64,000 nucleotides of DNA from Alphaproteobacteria bacterium (lineage in GTDB: Bacteria > Pseudomonadota > Alphaproteobacteria > Rhizobiales > Devosiaceae), in NCBI GenBank assembly GCA_018818925.1, contig JAHJQZ010000090.1, positions 62,001-126,000 of the forward strand, in the 5' to 3' direction. Position 1 is the first letter of the stretch. Every line of letters starts with the position of its first letter. Shown here one piece after another: positions 12,131-21,348 of the stretch. The notes beneath the pieces were generated by a model. That model saw nothing but the letters and a program-made list of their open reading frames with translations. It made no database searches and was not told where the DNA came from. The position numbers were made by a program, and so were the translations under genes.

Positions 12131-12158
12131 TGACATCGATGTCATGACATCGATGTCA
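12131..12158 (+). promoter_or_regulatory. Two abutting palindromic operators
   Basis: TGACATCGATGTCA occurs twice without a gap (12131-12144 and 12145-12158). Each copy is a perfect 14-bp palindrome with a central CG, the form expected for LacI-family regulators. They lie between the -10 box and the TTG start of the LacI-type gene, implying autoregulation of the whole operon. Two sites centred 14 bp apart is unusual, because two dimers would lie on different faces of the helix. Confidence 0.8.
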
Positions 12159-12209
12159 GTGGCAATGCGTCGCATAGTCGACGCGCGCCGGCATCGGAGG
12201 AGAAGCGGC

Positions 12210-13298
12210 TTGACCACCATTTACGACGTCGCCAAGGAAGCGGGCGTTTCGCCCAAGACCGTTTCGCGCGTGCTCAACGACGACGCGCCGGTAAACGTGG
12301 CGACCCGTGCCAAGGTCGAGACCGCCATCGTCAAGCTCGGCTTCGTGCGCTCCCATGCGGCGCGCTCCATGCGCTCGCAGCGCTCGGGCCTGATCGGCAT
12401 CATCACCGGGGCGATTTCGACCTCGCCCGGCGCCGGCGAACCGGCCGGCCTGCCGGACATCCACATCGTCCAGGGCGCCCAGCGCATCTTTGCGCAGGAG
12501 AATCTCACGACCCTGATTTCCGACACCGGCGGCCATCTCGATCGCGTCCCCGAACTGGTGCGTACCCTGCTCGAACACCGGGTCGAGGGCCTGCTATACG
12601 TCGCCGACCACCACCAGCAGGTCGCCTTCCCCGCCGCCGGCGCCCGCAACCGGCTGGTTCTCGTCAACTGCTACGACGACGAGAGCACGCCCTGCGTTCT
12701 GCCCGACGACGAATCCGGGCAGTACCATCTCGCCAAGGGGCTGATCGAGCGCGGTCACACCCGCATCGGCTATCTGACCCTGGCCGAGCGGCAGCGCGCC
12801 CAGCCGCTTCGCCTTGCCGGCTACAGGCGCGCCCTCGCTGAAGCCGGCATCGCATTCGATCCGGCGCTCGTCATCCCGGCGGCGCTCATGGACCCGGCCC
12901 ACGAATACGACCTGCTCTGGGATGCGCTCGACCGGCTGCTGACCCTTTCCGAGCCGCCGACCGTCATCTGCTGCGCCAACGACAAGATGGCCATGCGCGT
13001 CTACGGCCTGTTGCGCGACCGCGGTCTGCGCGTGCCCGAGGACATCTCCGTCGCCGGCTATGACGATTATCGCATCATTGCCGATCACCTTCACCCCGGC
13101 CTTTCAACCGTGGTCCTGCCATACGAGACCATGGGCGCGCGGGCCGCGCAGCGCCTGCTGCGCATCATCAGGGGTCAACAAGAACCCGGCACGACCAGCA
13201 CCGAACTGGTTTCCGGGCCACCGGTCTGGCGAGGCTCCGTCCTCTCCCGGACCGCAAACATCCTGGATTTTCAGTCTATTGGGAGGAACAACACATGA
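12210..13298 (+). CDS. LacI-family transcriptional regulator
   Basis: 362 residues from a TTG start preceded by GGAGGAG with 7-nt spacing; the start coincides with the family N terminus (TTIYDVAKEAGVSPKTVSRVL, residues 2-22), which is the helix-turn-helix plus hinge region. The rest is a periplasmic-binding-like sugar-sensing domain ending in the typical VAGYDDYRI and PGLSTV blocks. The effector is presumably a sugar or product of the transporter encoded downstream. The gene overlaps the next start by four bases (ATGA), so regulator and transporter are one transcription unit behind the double operator at 12131-12158, a negative-feedback arrangement. Confidence 0.94.
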   Translation: MTTIYDVAKEAGVSPKTVSRVLNDDAPVNVATRAKVETAIVKLGFVRSHAARSMRSQRSGLIGIITGAISTSPGAGEPAGLPDIHIVQGAQRIFAQENLTTLISDTGGHLDRVPELVRTLLEHRVEGLLYVADHHQQVAFPAAGARNRLVLVNCYDDESTPCVLPDDESGQYHLAKGLIERGHTRIGYLTLAERQRAQPLRLAGYRRALAEAGIAFDPALVIPAALMDPAHEYDLLWDALDRLLTLSEPPTVICCANDKMAMRVYGLLRDRGLRVPEDISVAGYDDYRIIADHLHPGLSTVVLPYETMGARAAQRLLRIIRGQQEPGTTSTELVSGPPVWRGSVLSRTANILDFQSIGRNNT

Positions 13299-14554
13299 AG
13301 AAGCTTACCATAATCACCAGCGCCCTGCTCATCGGTACGGCCCTTGGCGGTCCTGCCCTGGCCCAGACCGAGCTGAGCATGTGGTATCACGGCGCCGGCA
13401 ACGAGGTCGAAGGCAAGCTCATCGGCCAGATCGTCAGCGATTTCAACGCCAGCCAGTCGGACTGGACCGTCGTCGTCGAGAGCTTCCCGCAGGAAAGCTA
13501 TAACGATTCCGTCACCGCCGCGGCTCTGGCCGGCAATCTGCCCGACATTCTCGACATGGACGGGCCGAACATGCCGAACTGGGCCTGGGCCGGCTATGTG
13601 CAGCCTCTGCCCATCGACGAGGCCAAGGTCGCCAGCTTCCTGCCCGGCACCAAGGGCATCTGGGACGGCCAGCTCTATTCGATCGGGCTTTGGGACGCCG
13701 CCGTGGCGCTTTACGCCCGCAAGTCGACGCTCGACGAGCTCGGACTCAGGGTGCCCACTCTTGACGCGCCCTGGACCGGCGAGGAATTCATGGCCGCCCT
13801 CGATGCCGCCAAGGCCTCAGGCAAGTACGAATATGCCTTCGACCTCGGCATGAACGACATGGGCGAATGGTATCCTTATGCCTTCTCGCCGTTCCTGCAG
13901 TCTTTCGGCGGCGACATTGTCGACCGCTCGACCTACAAGACGGCCGAGGGTGCCCTCAATGGCGACGCCGCCCTCGCATTCGGCGCCTGGTGGCAAAAGC
14001 TCTTCGCCGAGGGCTATGCGCCCGGCACCTCCGAGAGCCCGGCCGACCAGACCAACGGCTTCATCGACGGCTCGTTCGCCTTCCAGTGGAACGGCAACTG
14101 GCGCGCCGTGGCGACGATGGCCGAGGTCGATGATGTGATGTTCCTGCCCGCGCCCGATTTCGGCAACGGCAACAAAATCGGCGGCGGCTCCTGGCAGTTC
14201 GGCGTTTCCGCCACGTCCGACAATCCGGAAGGCGCGGCAGCCTTCATCGAGTTCGCCATTCAGGACACGTACCTGGCGGCGTTCTCCGATGCCATCGGGC
14301 TGGTCCCGTCGACCCCGTCGGCGGCGCAGCTGACCGAGAATTACAAGGAGGGCGGACCGCTTGCCGTGTTCTTCGGCCTCTCCAACGAGCAGGCGCTTCT
14401 CCGCCCGGTGACCCCGGGCTACGTGGTCCAGGCCAAGGTCTTCACCAAGGCCCTGGCCGATATCGCCAACGGCGCCGATGTCGCCGATACCCTCGATGCG
14501 GCTGTCGACGAGATCGATGCCGACATCCAGAAGAACGACGGCTACGGCCACTAG
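13295..14554 (+). CDS. Extracellular sugar-binding protein of ABC importer 2
   Basis: 419 residues with a Sec signal peptide ending near ALAQ (residue 24). The mature protein begins TELSMWYHGAGNEVE, and shows the family-1 binding-protein block PDILDMDGPNMPNWAW and a glycine-rich GGGSWQFGVS later. It delivers a carbohydrate to the permeases encoded downstream. The start overlaps the LacI-type stop, so its expression is directly coupled to that of the regulator. It is the same length as, but clearly diverged from, the binding protein at 5684-6943. A hairpin follows 14 nt after the stop. Confidence 0.93.
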   Translation: MKKLTIITSALLIGTALGGPALAQTELSMWYHGAGNEVEGKLIGQIVSDFNASQSDWTVVVESFPQESYNDSVTAAALAGNLPDILDMDGPNMPNWAWAGYVQPLPIDEAKVASFLPGTKGIWDGQLYSIGLWDAAVALYARKSTLDELGLRVPTLDAPWTGEEFMAALDAAKASGKYEYAFDLGMNDMGEWYPYAFSPFLQSFGGDIVDRSTYKTAEGALNGDAALAFGAWWQKLFAEGYAPGTSESPADQTNGFIDGSFAFQWNGNWRAVATMAEVDDVMFLPAPDFGNGNKIGGGSWQFGVSATSDNPEGAAAFIEFAIQDTYLAAFSDAIGLVPSTPSAAQLTENYKEGGPLAVFFGLSNEQALLRPVTPGYVVQAKVFTKALADIANGADVADTLDAAVDEIDADIQKNDGYGH

Positions 14555-14568
14555 TTCTCCTCCCCGAC

Positions 14569-14599
14569 GGGCCCGCATCGCTTCCGGCGGTGCGGACCC
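14569..14599 (+). other. Intercistronic stem-loop after binding-protein gene 2
   Basis: GGGCCCGCATCGC (14569-14581), loop TTCCG, arm GCGGTGCGGACCC (14587-14599): 13 positions with one mismatch and one G-U pair in RNA. It begins 14 nt after the binding-protein stop and has no U-run; the permease start is 30 nt further. Same architecture as at 6965-6994 and 27246-27269. Confidence 0.7.
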
Positions 14600-14628
14600 G
14601 GCGCTCGCAGCTCTAGCGGAGCGATCCG

Positions 14629-15705
14629 ATGGCCACGAAACTCACCCGCTCGAACGGCGCCGGATGGGCGTTCGCGTTGCCAGGCGTTTTCCTGATAGCG
14701 ATGTTCATCATCGTGCCCTTCCTGTTCGGGTTCTGGTTCTCGCTGACCAACCAGCGGCTGGTCTCGCCCAACCCGACCCAGTTCGTCGGGATCGAGAACT
14801 ACCAGAACCTGCTCGGCCTTGCAGTGATCACCATCGAGCCGGAGCGCGACGACAAAGGCCAGGTCGTGCGCGACGACAAGGGTGAAATCGCGTATCCGCG
14901 CGTTCGCACCATCACGCGCAGCGACGCGTATCCGCAATATAGCGGCATGCGTGAGTGGTTCCGCTGGCAATGGGGCGACAACGCCAATGTCGTGATCGCC
15001 AGCGATGTCGTCTTCATGAAGGCGCTCGCCAACACCTTCATCTTCGTGCTGTTCATCGTACCGCTACAGGGCGGCGGCGCCTTGCTGCTGGCGCTGCTGA
15101 TCAATCAGAAATTGCGGGGCATCAATGCCTTCCGCACCATCTACTTCATGCCGGTCGTCATCTCGATCGTCGTCATCTCCCTGCTCTGGCGCTTTATCTA
15201 CGATGGCAGCGACGGGCTCTTGAACAACATCCTCAATGTCTTGAGCTTTGGCCTGTTCCAGCCGGTCGACTGGCTCGGACGCACCGACACCGCCCTTGGC
15301 GCCATCATCGTCATGTCGGCCTGGCAGGCGGTCGGCTTTCACATGGTCATCTGGCTTTCGGGCCTGCAGACCATTCCGCCGACCCTTTACGAGGTCGCCG
15401 CCATCGAAGGCGCATCGGGCTGGCAGACCTTCCGCTACGTCACCTGGCCGGGCCTGAGAAACACCGCCATTCTCGTCCTCATCGTCATCACCATGCAGGC
15501 CTTCGCCCTGTTTTCCCAGATCGACGTGATGACCAAGGGCGGCCCGCTCGATGCGACCCAGACCCTGGTGTTCCAGGCGGTCGAGCGCGGCTACGGCAAG
15601 CAGGACATTTCCGGCGGCTCGGCCATTTCGGTGATCCTGTTCTTCATGGTTCTCGCCATCTCGCTCACGCAGCGCTTTCTGACGCGGGAGCGCAAATATG
15701 GCTGA
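14629..15705 (+). CDS. Carbohydrate ABC transporter permease (MalF type) with long periplasmic insert
   Basis: 358 residues, about 40 longer than the equivalent protein of importer 1. The extra length lies between the first two membrane helices (about residues 65-120), where a charged stretch repeats RDDKGQ and RDDKGE and is followed by a Trp-rich piece (EWFRWQWG). The EAA loop is present as EVAAIEGASGW. The protein should pair with the permease encoded next, whose start lies inside the last 8 bases of this gene. The insert probably faces the periplasm and may contact the binding protein; that is inference. Confidence 0.92.
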   Translation: MATKLTRSNGAGWAFALPGVFLIAMFIIVPFLFGFWFSLTNQRLVSPNPTQFVGIENYQNLLGLAVITIEPERDDKGQVVRDDKGEIAYPRVRTITRSDAYPQYSGMREWFRWQWGDNANVVIASDVVFMKALANTFIFVLFIVPLQGGGALLLALLINQKLRGINAFRTIYFMPVVISIVVISLLWRFIYDGSDGLLNNILNVLSFGLFQPVDWLGRTDTALGAIIVMSAWQAVGFHMVIWLSGLQTIPPTLYEVAAIEGASGWQTFRYVTWPGLRNTAILVLIVITMQAFALFSQIDVMTKGGPLDATQTLVFQAVERGYGKQDISGGSAISVILFFMVLAISLTQRFLTRERKYG

Positions 15706-16579
15706 GATCTCCTCCCGGAACCGCGGCCTAAGGCTGTTCGCCCGCTATCTGGTGCTGGCGCTCGTCGCCGTGGTCTTCATGTTTCCGCTGGTCTTCATGG
15801 TGGTGAGCTCGTTCAAGCCGGATGGCCAGCTTCTGGCCGACACCTCGAGCTTCAGGGCCTTCCTGCCGGTCGGGGATATCAGCCTCGACAATTACCGGGC
15901 CGCCTTCGAACGCGCCCCCATCGGCCAGTTCATGTTCAACTCGGTCATGATCACTATGGTGACGGTCACCCTGTCGATCGGCATCTGCTCGCTCGCCGGC
16001 TTTTCCTTCGTGTTTCTCGACTGGTCCGGGCGCGGCGTGATCCTGTCCATCGTGCTTGCGACACTGATCATCCCGTTCGAGACCATCGCCGTGCCGCTCC
16101 TGCTCGTCGTGTCGCGCCTGCCCTGGGTGGGTCTTGACGGCGTCGAGTGGGGCTGGCTCAACACCTATCGGGTGCAGATCGTTCCGTGGATCGTCGACGC
16201 GCTGACGATTTTCCTGTTCGTCCAATATTTCAAGGACCTGCCGCGCGAGTTGATCGAGGCGGCGCGCGTCGAGGGCGCGAGCTGGCTGCAGGTCTACGCC
16301 CGCATCGTCATGCCGCTGTCCGGGCCGGTGCTGGCCACGGCGGCGATCCTCAAGTCGCTCAAGATGTACAACGAACAATATCTCTGGCCGCTCATCGTCG
16401 TTCAGGACGAGGCGCACCGGCCGATCATGGTGGGCCTAGGCTATTTCTTCCAGCTCAATGTCGCCTGGGGCGAACTCATGGCCTACCTCACGCTCATTTC
16501 GGTGCCGGTTCTGGCCTTTTACCTCTTCATGCAGCGTGCCTTCATCGCCTCCATCGCCTCGACCGGCGTCAAGGGCTAG
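15698..16579 (+). CDS. Carbohydrate ABC transporter permease (MalG type)
   Basis: 293 residues, about six membrane segments, EAA loop EAARVEGASW in the second half and the family-typical end IASIASTGVKG. The gene overlaps the upstream permease by 8 bases. It completes the membrane part of importer 2 with 14629-15705; the ATPase is encoded at 17591-18673. Confidence 0.92.
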   Translation: MAEISSRNRGLRLFARYLVLALVAVVFMFPLVFMVVSSFKPDGQLLADTSSFRAFLPVGDISLDNYRAAFERAPIGQFMFNSVMITMVTVTLSIGICSLAGFSFVFLDWSGRGVILSIVLATLIIPFETIAVPLLLVVSRLPWVGLDGVEWGWLNTYRVQIVPWIVDALTIFLFVQYFKDLPRELIEAARVEGASWLQVYARIVMPLSGPVLATAAILKSLKMYNEQYLWPLIVVQDEAHRPIMVGLGYFFQLNVAWGELMAYLTLISVPVLAFYLFMQRAFIASIASTGVKG

Positions 16580-16592
16580 TTCGGACAAAATA

Positions 16593-17588
16593 ATGGTCCT
16601 CAAACTCGACAACCAATGGATCTGGGACAGCTGGTACGCCCGCAAGGGCGATCTCTGGCACGCCTTCTTTCTCAAGGCCGACAAATCGCTCGGCGACCCG
16701 GATCTCAGGCATTTCAACGTCTCGCAGGGTCACGCGACAAGCACCGATCTGACCAATTGGAGCTATCTCGGCACGACGATCAGCCCGTCCGACGGCCCGG
16801 CATTCGATGACATGACGGTGTGGACCGGCTCGGTGATCGCGGGACAGGACGGGCTCTGGCACCTGTTCTATACCGGCGGCAGCCGCGCTGAGAACGCCCT
16901 CATCCAGCGCATCGGCCATGCCGTTTCCGAGGACCTGCACCATTGGCGGCGCACCGGCCGGGACGGCCTGTGTCTCGACATGAAAGGCCCCGCCGCCCGC
17001 CACTACGAGACCGCGCACATGATCGGCCACTGGCACGACCGCGCCATGCGCGATCCCTTCGTCATCGCCGATCCGGAGGGCGAGGGTTATCTCATGTTCT
17101 TCACCGCCCGCGCCGAAGGCGTCGCCGAGGCCAATGCCGGCGGCGCCATCGGTTTGGCCACCTCGCCCGATCTCGACACCTGGACGCTCGAGCCGCCGGT
17201 CTTTGTCGGCGGCTTCGGGCAGCTGGAAGTGCCTCAAGTCTTCGAAACCGGCGGCCGCTGGTATTGCCTGTTCTGCACGTCGGCCCAGCATTGGTCCGAG
17301 GCCTATCGAGCCGCCAATCGGCAACCGCCCGTCACCGGCAGCCATTATCTCATGGCCGACAACCCGCGCGGCCCCTGGCGCATCGCCCCCGGCCCGTTCT
17401 TCGATGGCGCCCTGCCCTCGCATCGCTACGCCGCCCGCATTCTCGACACCGACAAGGGCCTGCGGATCCTCGGTTTCGCCGATGGCGGCAAGACCGATTT
17501 CGGCGGCTACATCTTCGACCCCGAACCCGTGTCGGTCGACGCGGAAGGGTTGCTGCGCATTGTCACCAATGGAAAGGCGGCAGACTGA
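16593..17588 (+). CDS. GH32/GH43-like five-bladed-propeller glycosidase
   Basis: 331 residues, ATG at 16593. The N terminus NQWIWDSWYARKGDLWHAFFL with RHFNVSQGHATSTDLTNW is the layout of the beta-fructosidase superfamily (GH32, GH43, GH62, GH68), in which an early Asp is the base or nucleophile. Further propeller-blade motifs are TVWTGSVI near residue 75, MRDPFVIADPEG near 155 (the RDP motif seen in GH32-like enzymes) and QLEVPQVFETGG near 215. No signal peptide is visible, so it likely acts on imported oligosaccharide. It is embedded in the transporter operon two bases before the ATPase gene. A precise family cannot be fixed without a profile search. Confidence 0.78.
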   Translation: MVLKLDNQWIWDSWYARKGDLWHAFFLKADKSLGDPDLRHFNVSQGHATSTDLTNWSYLGTTISPSDGPAFDDMTVWTGSVIAGQDGLWHLFYTGGSRAENALIQRIGHAVSEDLHHWRRTGRDGLCLDMKGPAARHYETAHMIGHWHDRAMRDPFVIADPEGEGYLMFFTARAEGVAEANAGGAIGLATSPDLDTWTLEPPVFVGGFGQLEVPQVFETGGRWYCLFCTSAQHWSEAYRAANRQPPVTGSHYLMADNPRGPWRIAPGPFFDGALPSHRYAARILDTDKGLRILGFADGGKTDFGGYIFDPEPVSVDAEGLLRIVTNGKAAD

Positions 17589-17590
17589 TC

Positions 17591-18673
17591 ATGGCCCATG
17601 TCAAGCTGACCAGTGTCCGCAAGAGCTTCGGGTCCGTCGAGATCATCATGGGCGTCGACATCGAGATCGACAGCGGCGAATTCGTCGTCTTCGTCGGCCC
17701 GTCCGGCTGCGGAAAATCGACGCTCTTGCGCATGATCGCCGGGCTCGAGGACATCACCTCCGGCACCATCGAGATCGGCGGGCGCGTGGTCAACGACCTG
17801 CCGCCCAAGGACCGCTCCATCGCCATGGTGTTCCAGTCCTACGCCATCTTCCCGCACATGTCGGTGAGGGAAAATGTCGGGTTCGGCCTCACCATCAAGG
17901 GCGTCGACAAGGCCGAAAAGGAGAAGAAAGTCCTCGAGGCAGCGCGCATCCTGCAGATGGAGAACCTGCTCGACCGCCGCCCGAGCCAGTTGTCCGGCGG
18001 CCAGCGCCAGCGCGTCGCCATCGGCCGCGCCATCGTGCGTGACCCGTCGGTGTTCCTGTTCGACGAGCCGTTGTCCAATCTCGACGCCGCCCTAAGGCTC
18101 GACATGCGCATGGAGATCGGCAAGCTCCACCAGTCCCTTGGCGCCTCGATGATCTACGTCACCCACGACCAGATCGAGGCCATGACGCTGGCCGACAGGA
18201 TCGTCGTGCTGAAGGACGGACAGGTCATGCAGACCGGCACGCCGATGGAATTGTTCCACAATCCCGACAACCTGTTCGTCGCCGGCTTCATCGGCGCCCC
18301 GCGCATGAACTTCTTCGAGGTCGATGCCGCCCCGGTCGGCAACGGCGCCTACCGGATCGGCGCCCCCGATGTCGCCGAGACCGTCGTGACCGCGAAAAAG
18401 CCCCTGCCCGAGGGCGAAAGAGCCATTCTCGGCATCCGTCCGCAGCACCTGTCTCTGATCGATGATGCCGGCGCCGCCAGCGCCGACCAGGGCGTTTTGA
18501 CCGGCAAGGTCGCTCTCGTCGAGCGGCTCGGCACCGAGACCATCGTCAACCTCAGCCTGCCCTCCGGCGCCGTCCTCATCGCCGCGCTCGATGGCGACAA
18601 TCCGGTGGCCATGGGCAGCGCGGTGACGCTGGCCTACGCCCGCACCGACGCTCATCTTTTTGCAAAGGAATAG
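17591..18673 (+). CDS. ABC transporter ATP-binding protein (UgpC/MsmK type)
   Basis: 360 residues. Walker A GPSGCGKST at 36-44, signature LSGGQ at 134-138, Walker B VFLFDEP near 154-160, then VTHDQIEAMTLADR containing the switch His, and a C-terminal TOBE-type domain. It is the paralogue of the 3808-4911 protein and the last gene of the LacI-headed operon. It is separated by only 38 bp from the convergent lsrK gene. Some UgpC-type ATPases serve several importers, so cross-use with importer 1 is possible. Confidence 0.95.
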   Translation: MAHVKLTSVRKSFGSVEIIMGVDIEIDSGEFVVFVGPSGCGKSTLLRMIAGLEDITSGTIEIGGRVVNDLPPKDRSIAMVFQSYAIFPHMSVRENVGFGLTIKGVDKAEKEKKVLEAARILQMENLLDRRPSQLSGGQRQRVAIGRAIVRDPSVFLFDEPLSNLDAALRLDMRMEIGKLHQSLGASMIYVTHDQIEAMTLADRIVVLKDGQVMQTGTPMELFHNPDNLFVAGFIGAPRMNFFEVDAAPVGNGAYRIGAPDVAETVVTAKKPLPEGERAILGIRPQHLSLIDDAGAASADQGVLTGKVALVERLGTETIVNLSLPSGAVLIAALDGDNPVAMGSAVTLAYARTDAHLFAKE

Positions 18674-18711
18674 GGCCGGCCGCTCGGCCAGCCCCGTGCC
18701 CCAAACCGGGA

Positions 18712-20277
18712 TCAGGTCCCCGGCGCCCGCCACATCGAATTGGTGACGCCCTCGTCGACCAGCCGCTTCTGCGCCGCATAGGCGATTTGCCAGCGTTCGC
18801 GCGCCTCGTCATAGACGGCGCGATGCGCCGTGTTCGGCGCGACCTCGCGCTCCCAGCGGACGAAAGCACTGCCCGCCTCGCCAAGACTTGCGAACTGGGC
18901 AATGCCGGTCGCGGCCGCGGCGGCGCCCCCGAGCGCCGTCGCCTCTCGCACCTTGGGGATGCGGATTCGCCGCCCGGTCACGTCGGCGACGATCTGCGGC
19001 CACAACCGTCCCTTGGAGGCGCCACCGGCCAGCGTCAGAGGCCCGGTGCTGTCGACCGAAGCAAAGGCCTCGACGCGGGCGAGATTGACCGAGGCGACAA
19101 TAGCGGCATTCTCCTGAATGGCCCGGAAGATCGAGCCCTTGTTGGCCACGGCCGGGTCGATGCTGAGATTGAGCAGCGACGGCGCCGCATGGTACCAATT
19201 GCCGAAATCCATGGCGTCTGAGAAGACCGGGATGATGCCGTTGGCCCCGACCGGCGCCTGCATGGCCAGGTCTTCGAGCAGGTCATAGGCATCGCGCCCC
19301 TCCTGCTCGGCTCGCCGCACCTCCTCGGCGCAGAACACGTCGCGGAACCAGCGCGCCGTCAGTCCGACGAAAAAGCTGATCGCCTCGGCCTGGTTGGTGC
19401 CGCCGAGCGCGGCGCTGTTGACGCGCACCCGCATGGTCGTATCGACCGAACCTTGCGGGATGTTGACGACCTGCTGCCAGAACGTGCCGCCGAGCACGGC
19501 CGCATCGCCCATTTCGGTGACCCCGAGGCCAATCGAACCCATCTGCACGTCGCCGCCGCCGGCAGCGAAGGGCGTGCCCTCGTCAAGTCCGGTTTCCGCC
19601 GCCGCCTGCCGTGTCACCGTGCCGATGACCGTGCCGGGCTCGACGACGCGCGGAAACATCGCCCGGTCGAGCCCGGCGCGGGCGATCAGCACGTCCGACC
19701 AGTCGCGGCGGGAGAGGTCCATCAGGCCATTGGTCGAGCCGTTGGTCGGCTCGACGGTGATCTCGCCGGTCAGCCTTGCGCCGATCCAGTCGTTGATCAT
19801 CGAGATCGCCCGCGCTCGAGCGAAGGTCTGGGGCGCGTGTTTTTTCAGCCAGTTGAGGCGCGGCAAGGCCCCGAGGGCGAAGGTCTCGCCGGAAATCTCG
19901 TAGAATCCGCGCTCGAAATCGGCGGACCGCGCCTTGAGTTCGGCGACCTCGGCACCGGCGCGGCTGTCGACATTGGCGACGCCCCAGATTTCCCGGCCGG
20001 CGCCGTCGTAGAGAATGATCGCCTCGCGCATCGAGGTGGCGCTGATCGCGGCGATGTCGGCGCCGGTCAAACCGCAGTTTTCAAGGGCCTTGCCGATGCA
20101 GCGCTTGAGGAGCGCCCAGCCGCCCTCGACATCGAAGGCCATGGAACCGGGCACGCCCGCCTCGGGCAGATGGCGCCACTCCTCTTGGGCGAAGCCGGCC
20201 TGGTTGCCGTCGCGATCGAATATCACGGCCCGGCCGCTGCCGGTGCCGGCGTCGATGACGAGCAGATGCGTTTTCAT
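18712..20277 (-). CDS. lsrK: Autoinducer-2 kinase LsrK
   Basis: 521 residues, FGGY-family kinase. Its N terminus (DAGTGSGRAVIFD, then EEWRHLPEAGVPGSMAFD) and C terminus (WRAPG) match LsrK of enteric bacteria throughout. Internal blocks such as GGGDVQMGSIGLGV, GGTFWQQVVN and WYHAAPSLLNLSIDP are LsrK-specific rather than xylulo- or glycerokinase-like. LsrK phosphorylates imported autoinducer-2 (DPD) to phospho-AI-2, which traps it in the cytoplasm and makes the inducer of LsrR. The start codon overlaps the lsrR stop (ATGA), so lsrR-lsrK form a coupled pair transcribed away from the transporter operon. Confidence 0.95.
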   Translation of the reverse strand: MKTHLLVIDAGTGSGRAVIFDRDGNQAGFAQEEWRHLPEAGVPGSMAFDVEGGWALLKRCIGKALENCGLTGADIAAISATSMREAIILYDGAGREIWGVANVDSRAGAEVAELKARSADFERGFYEISGETFALGALPRLNWLKKHAPQTFARARAISMINDWIGARLTGEITVEPTNGSTNGLMDLSRRDWSDVLIARAGLDRAMFPRVVEPGTVIGTVTRQAAAETGLDEGTPFAAGGGDVQMGSIGLGVTEMGDAAVLGGTFWQQVVNIPQGSVDTTMRVRVNSAALGGTNQAEAISFFVGLTARWFRDVFCAEEVRRAEQEGRDAYDLLEDLAMQAPVGANGIIPVFSDAMDFGNWYHAAPSLLNLSIDPAVANKGSIFRAIQENAAIVASVNLARVEAFASVDSTGPLTLAGGASKGRLWPQIVADVTGRRIRIPKVREATALGGAAAAATGIAQFASLGEAGSAFVRWEREVAPNTAHRAVYDEARERWQIAYAAQKRLVDEGVTNSMWRAPGT

Positions 20278-21233
20278 CTGGCCCTCCTCAGCAAGGCCTC
20301 GGCGGTGGCCTGGTCGGTGACAAGAATATTGGCGAGCCGGCCGCGCAACAGCCCCAGAATCGCGTCGACCTTGTGCGATCCGGCCGCGGCGGCTGCCAGG
20401 TTGGGGATTTTCCGCAAATCGTCCGGCGGTACCGCCACGACGTGCTTGTGCAGGTCGAGATCGAGGATTTCGCCGTCGGCGTCGTAGAAGTAGCCGAGAA
20501 TGTCGCCAACCGCGCCGCGCCGGGCATAGAGGTCGATCTCGGCGCTCGTACAATAGCCGTAGCGCACCAGCGTCGCCGAGCTCGACACCGCGCCCACCCC
20601 GATCAGCGCCATGCGCGCCGTCGCCGCCATGTCGAGCACATGCCGGACATAAGGCTCGCGCCTCAGCATCTCGGCCAGCTCGATCGAGGAGACGCGCAAG
20701 GGCGTCGGGATCAGATGGGCGTTGTTCTGCGGCCCGAACAGCCCGGTCGTGCCGATATAGGCCGAGACGCCGCCGGTCAGGCTGACCAGCGCGATATTGG
20801 CCTGTGGAAAGACCGGCGCGGTATAGCGCAGCGCCATTGTCGTGGTCTCGCCCCAGCCGATGGCGAGCAGGTCGTCCTGTTCGAGCTTTTGCACCAGATA
20901 ACTGGCGGCGGCGCGGCCGACGCGCGGCACCACGGCCATATCGCTGGCGTCCGGCACGACGCGCGAATCGACCAGACCGAAGGCCGAAACCAGTTCATTC
21001 TGCAGCGTCAGGCAGCCGGCATGGGGCGAATTGATCCGCAATTCGATCAGGCCCGATTGCCGGCCCTTTTCCAGAAGCCGGGACACCTTGATACGCGAAA
21101 CGCCGAGCATGTCGGCGATCTGATTCTGCGTGAGCCCGTCATTGTAATAGTGCCATGCCGCGCGCGTGATCTGTTCCACCTCGTCGACGTCCGTGGGCAG
21201 CGCCGGATCGTGCAATGACATGTCTTGGTTCAT
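20274..21233 (-). CDS. lsrR: LsrR, SorC-family repressor of the lsr genes
   Basis: 319 residues from the ATG at 21233, which lies behind AAGGAGG; a TTG nine codons upstream would place that ribosome site inside the gene. The N-terminal helix-turn-helix (AAWHYYNDGLTQNQIADMLG, then SRIKVSRLLEKG) and the sugar-phosphate-binding domain (AIGWGETTT, VSLTGGVSAYIG, GAVGDILGYFYDADG) match LsrR. In enteric bacteria LsrR represses both lsr operons until phospho-AI-2 binds. Here the gene is divergent from lsrG, and palindromic candidate sites lie in the 233-bp space between them. Confidence 0.94.
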   Translation of the reverse strand: MNQDMSLHDPALPTDVDEVEQITRAAWHYYNDGLTQNQIADMLGVSRIKVSRLLEKGRQSGLIELRINSPHAGCLTLQNELVSAFGLVDSRVVPDASDMAVVPRVGRAAASYLVQKLEQDDLLAIGWGETTTMALRYTAPVFPQANIALVSLTGGVSAYIGTTGLFGPQNNAHLIPTPLRVSSIELAEMLRREPYVRHVLDMAATARMALIGVGAVSSSATLVRYGYCTSAEIDLYARRGAVGDILGYFYDADGEILDLDLHKHVVAVPPDDLRKIPNLAAAAAGSHKVDAILGLLRGRLANILVTDQATAEALLRRAR

Positions 21234-21262
21234 GATCGGAAGCGTCCTCCTTCTGTACAAAC

Positions 21263-21277
21263 GATCATCAGATGATC
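21263..21277. promoter_or_regulatory. Candidate LsrR operator 1
   Basis: Perfect palindrome GATCATCAGATGATC. On the minus strand it begins a few bases after a TTGACA (21287-21282), so it would sit inside the lsrR promoter, between -35 and -10, and allow autorepression. Its right half, CAGATGATC, differs by one base from the CAAATGATC at 21382-21390. Confidence 0.55.
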
Positions 21278-21348
21278 ACGGTGTCAACATGGACAGTGCA
21301 AAAACCGGGATATCGGCCGAATTTTTGCCTAATTTTTAGTCTCGGCGC

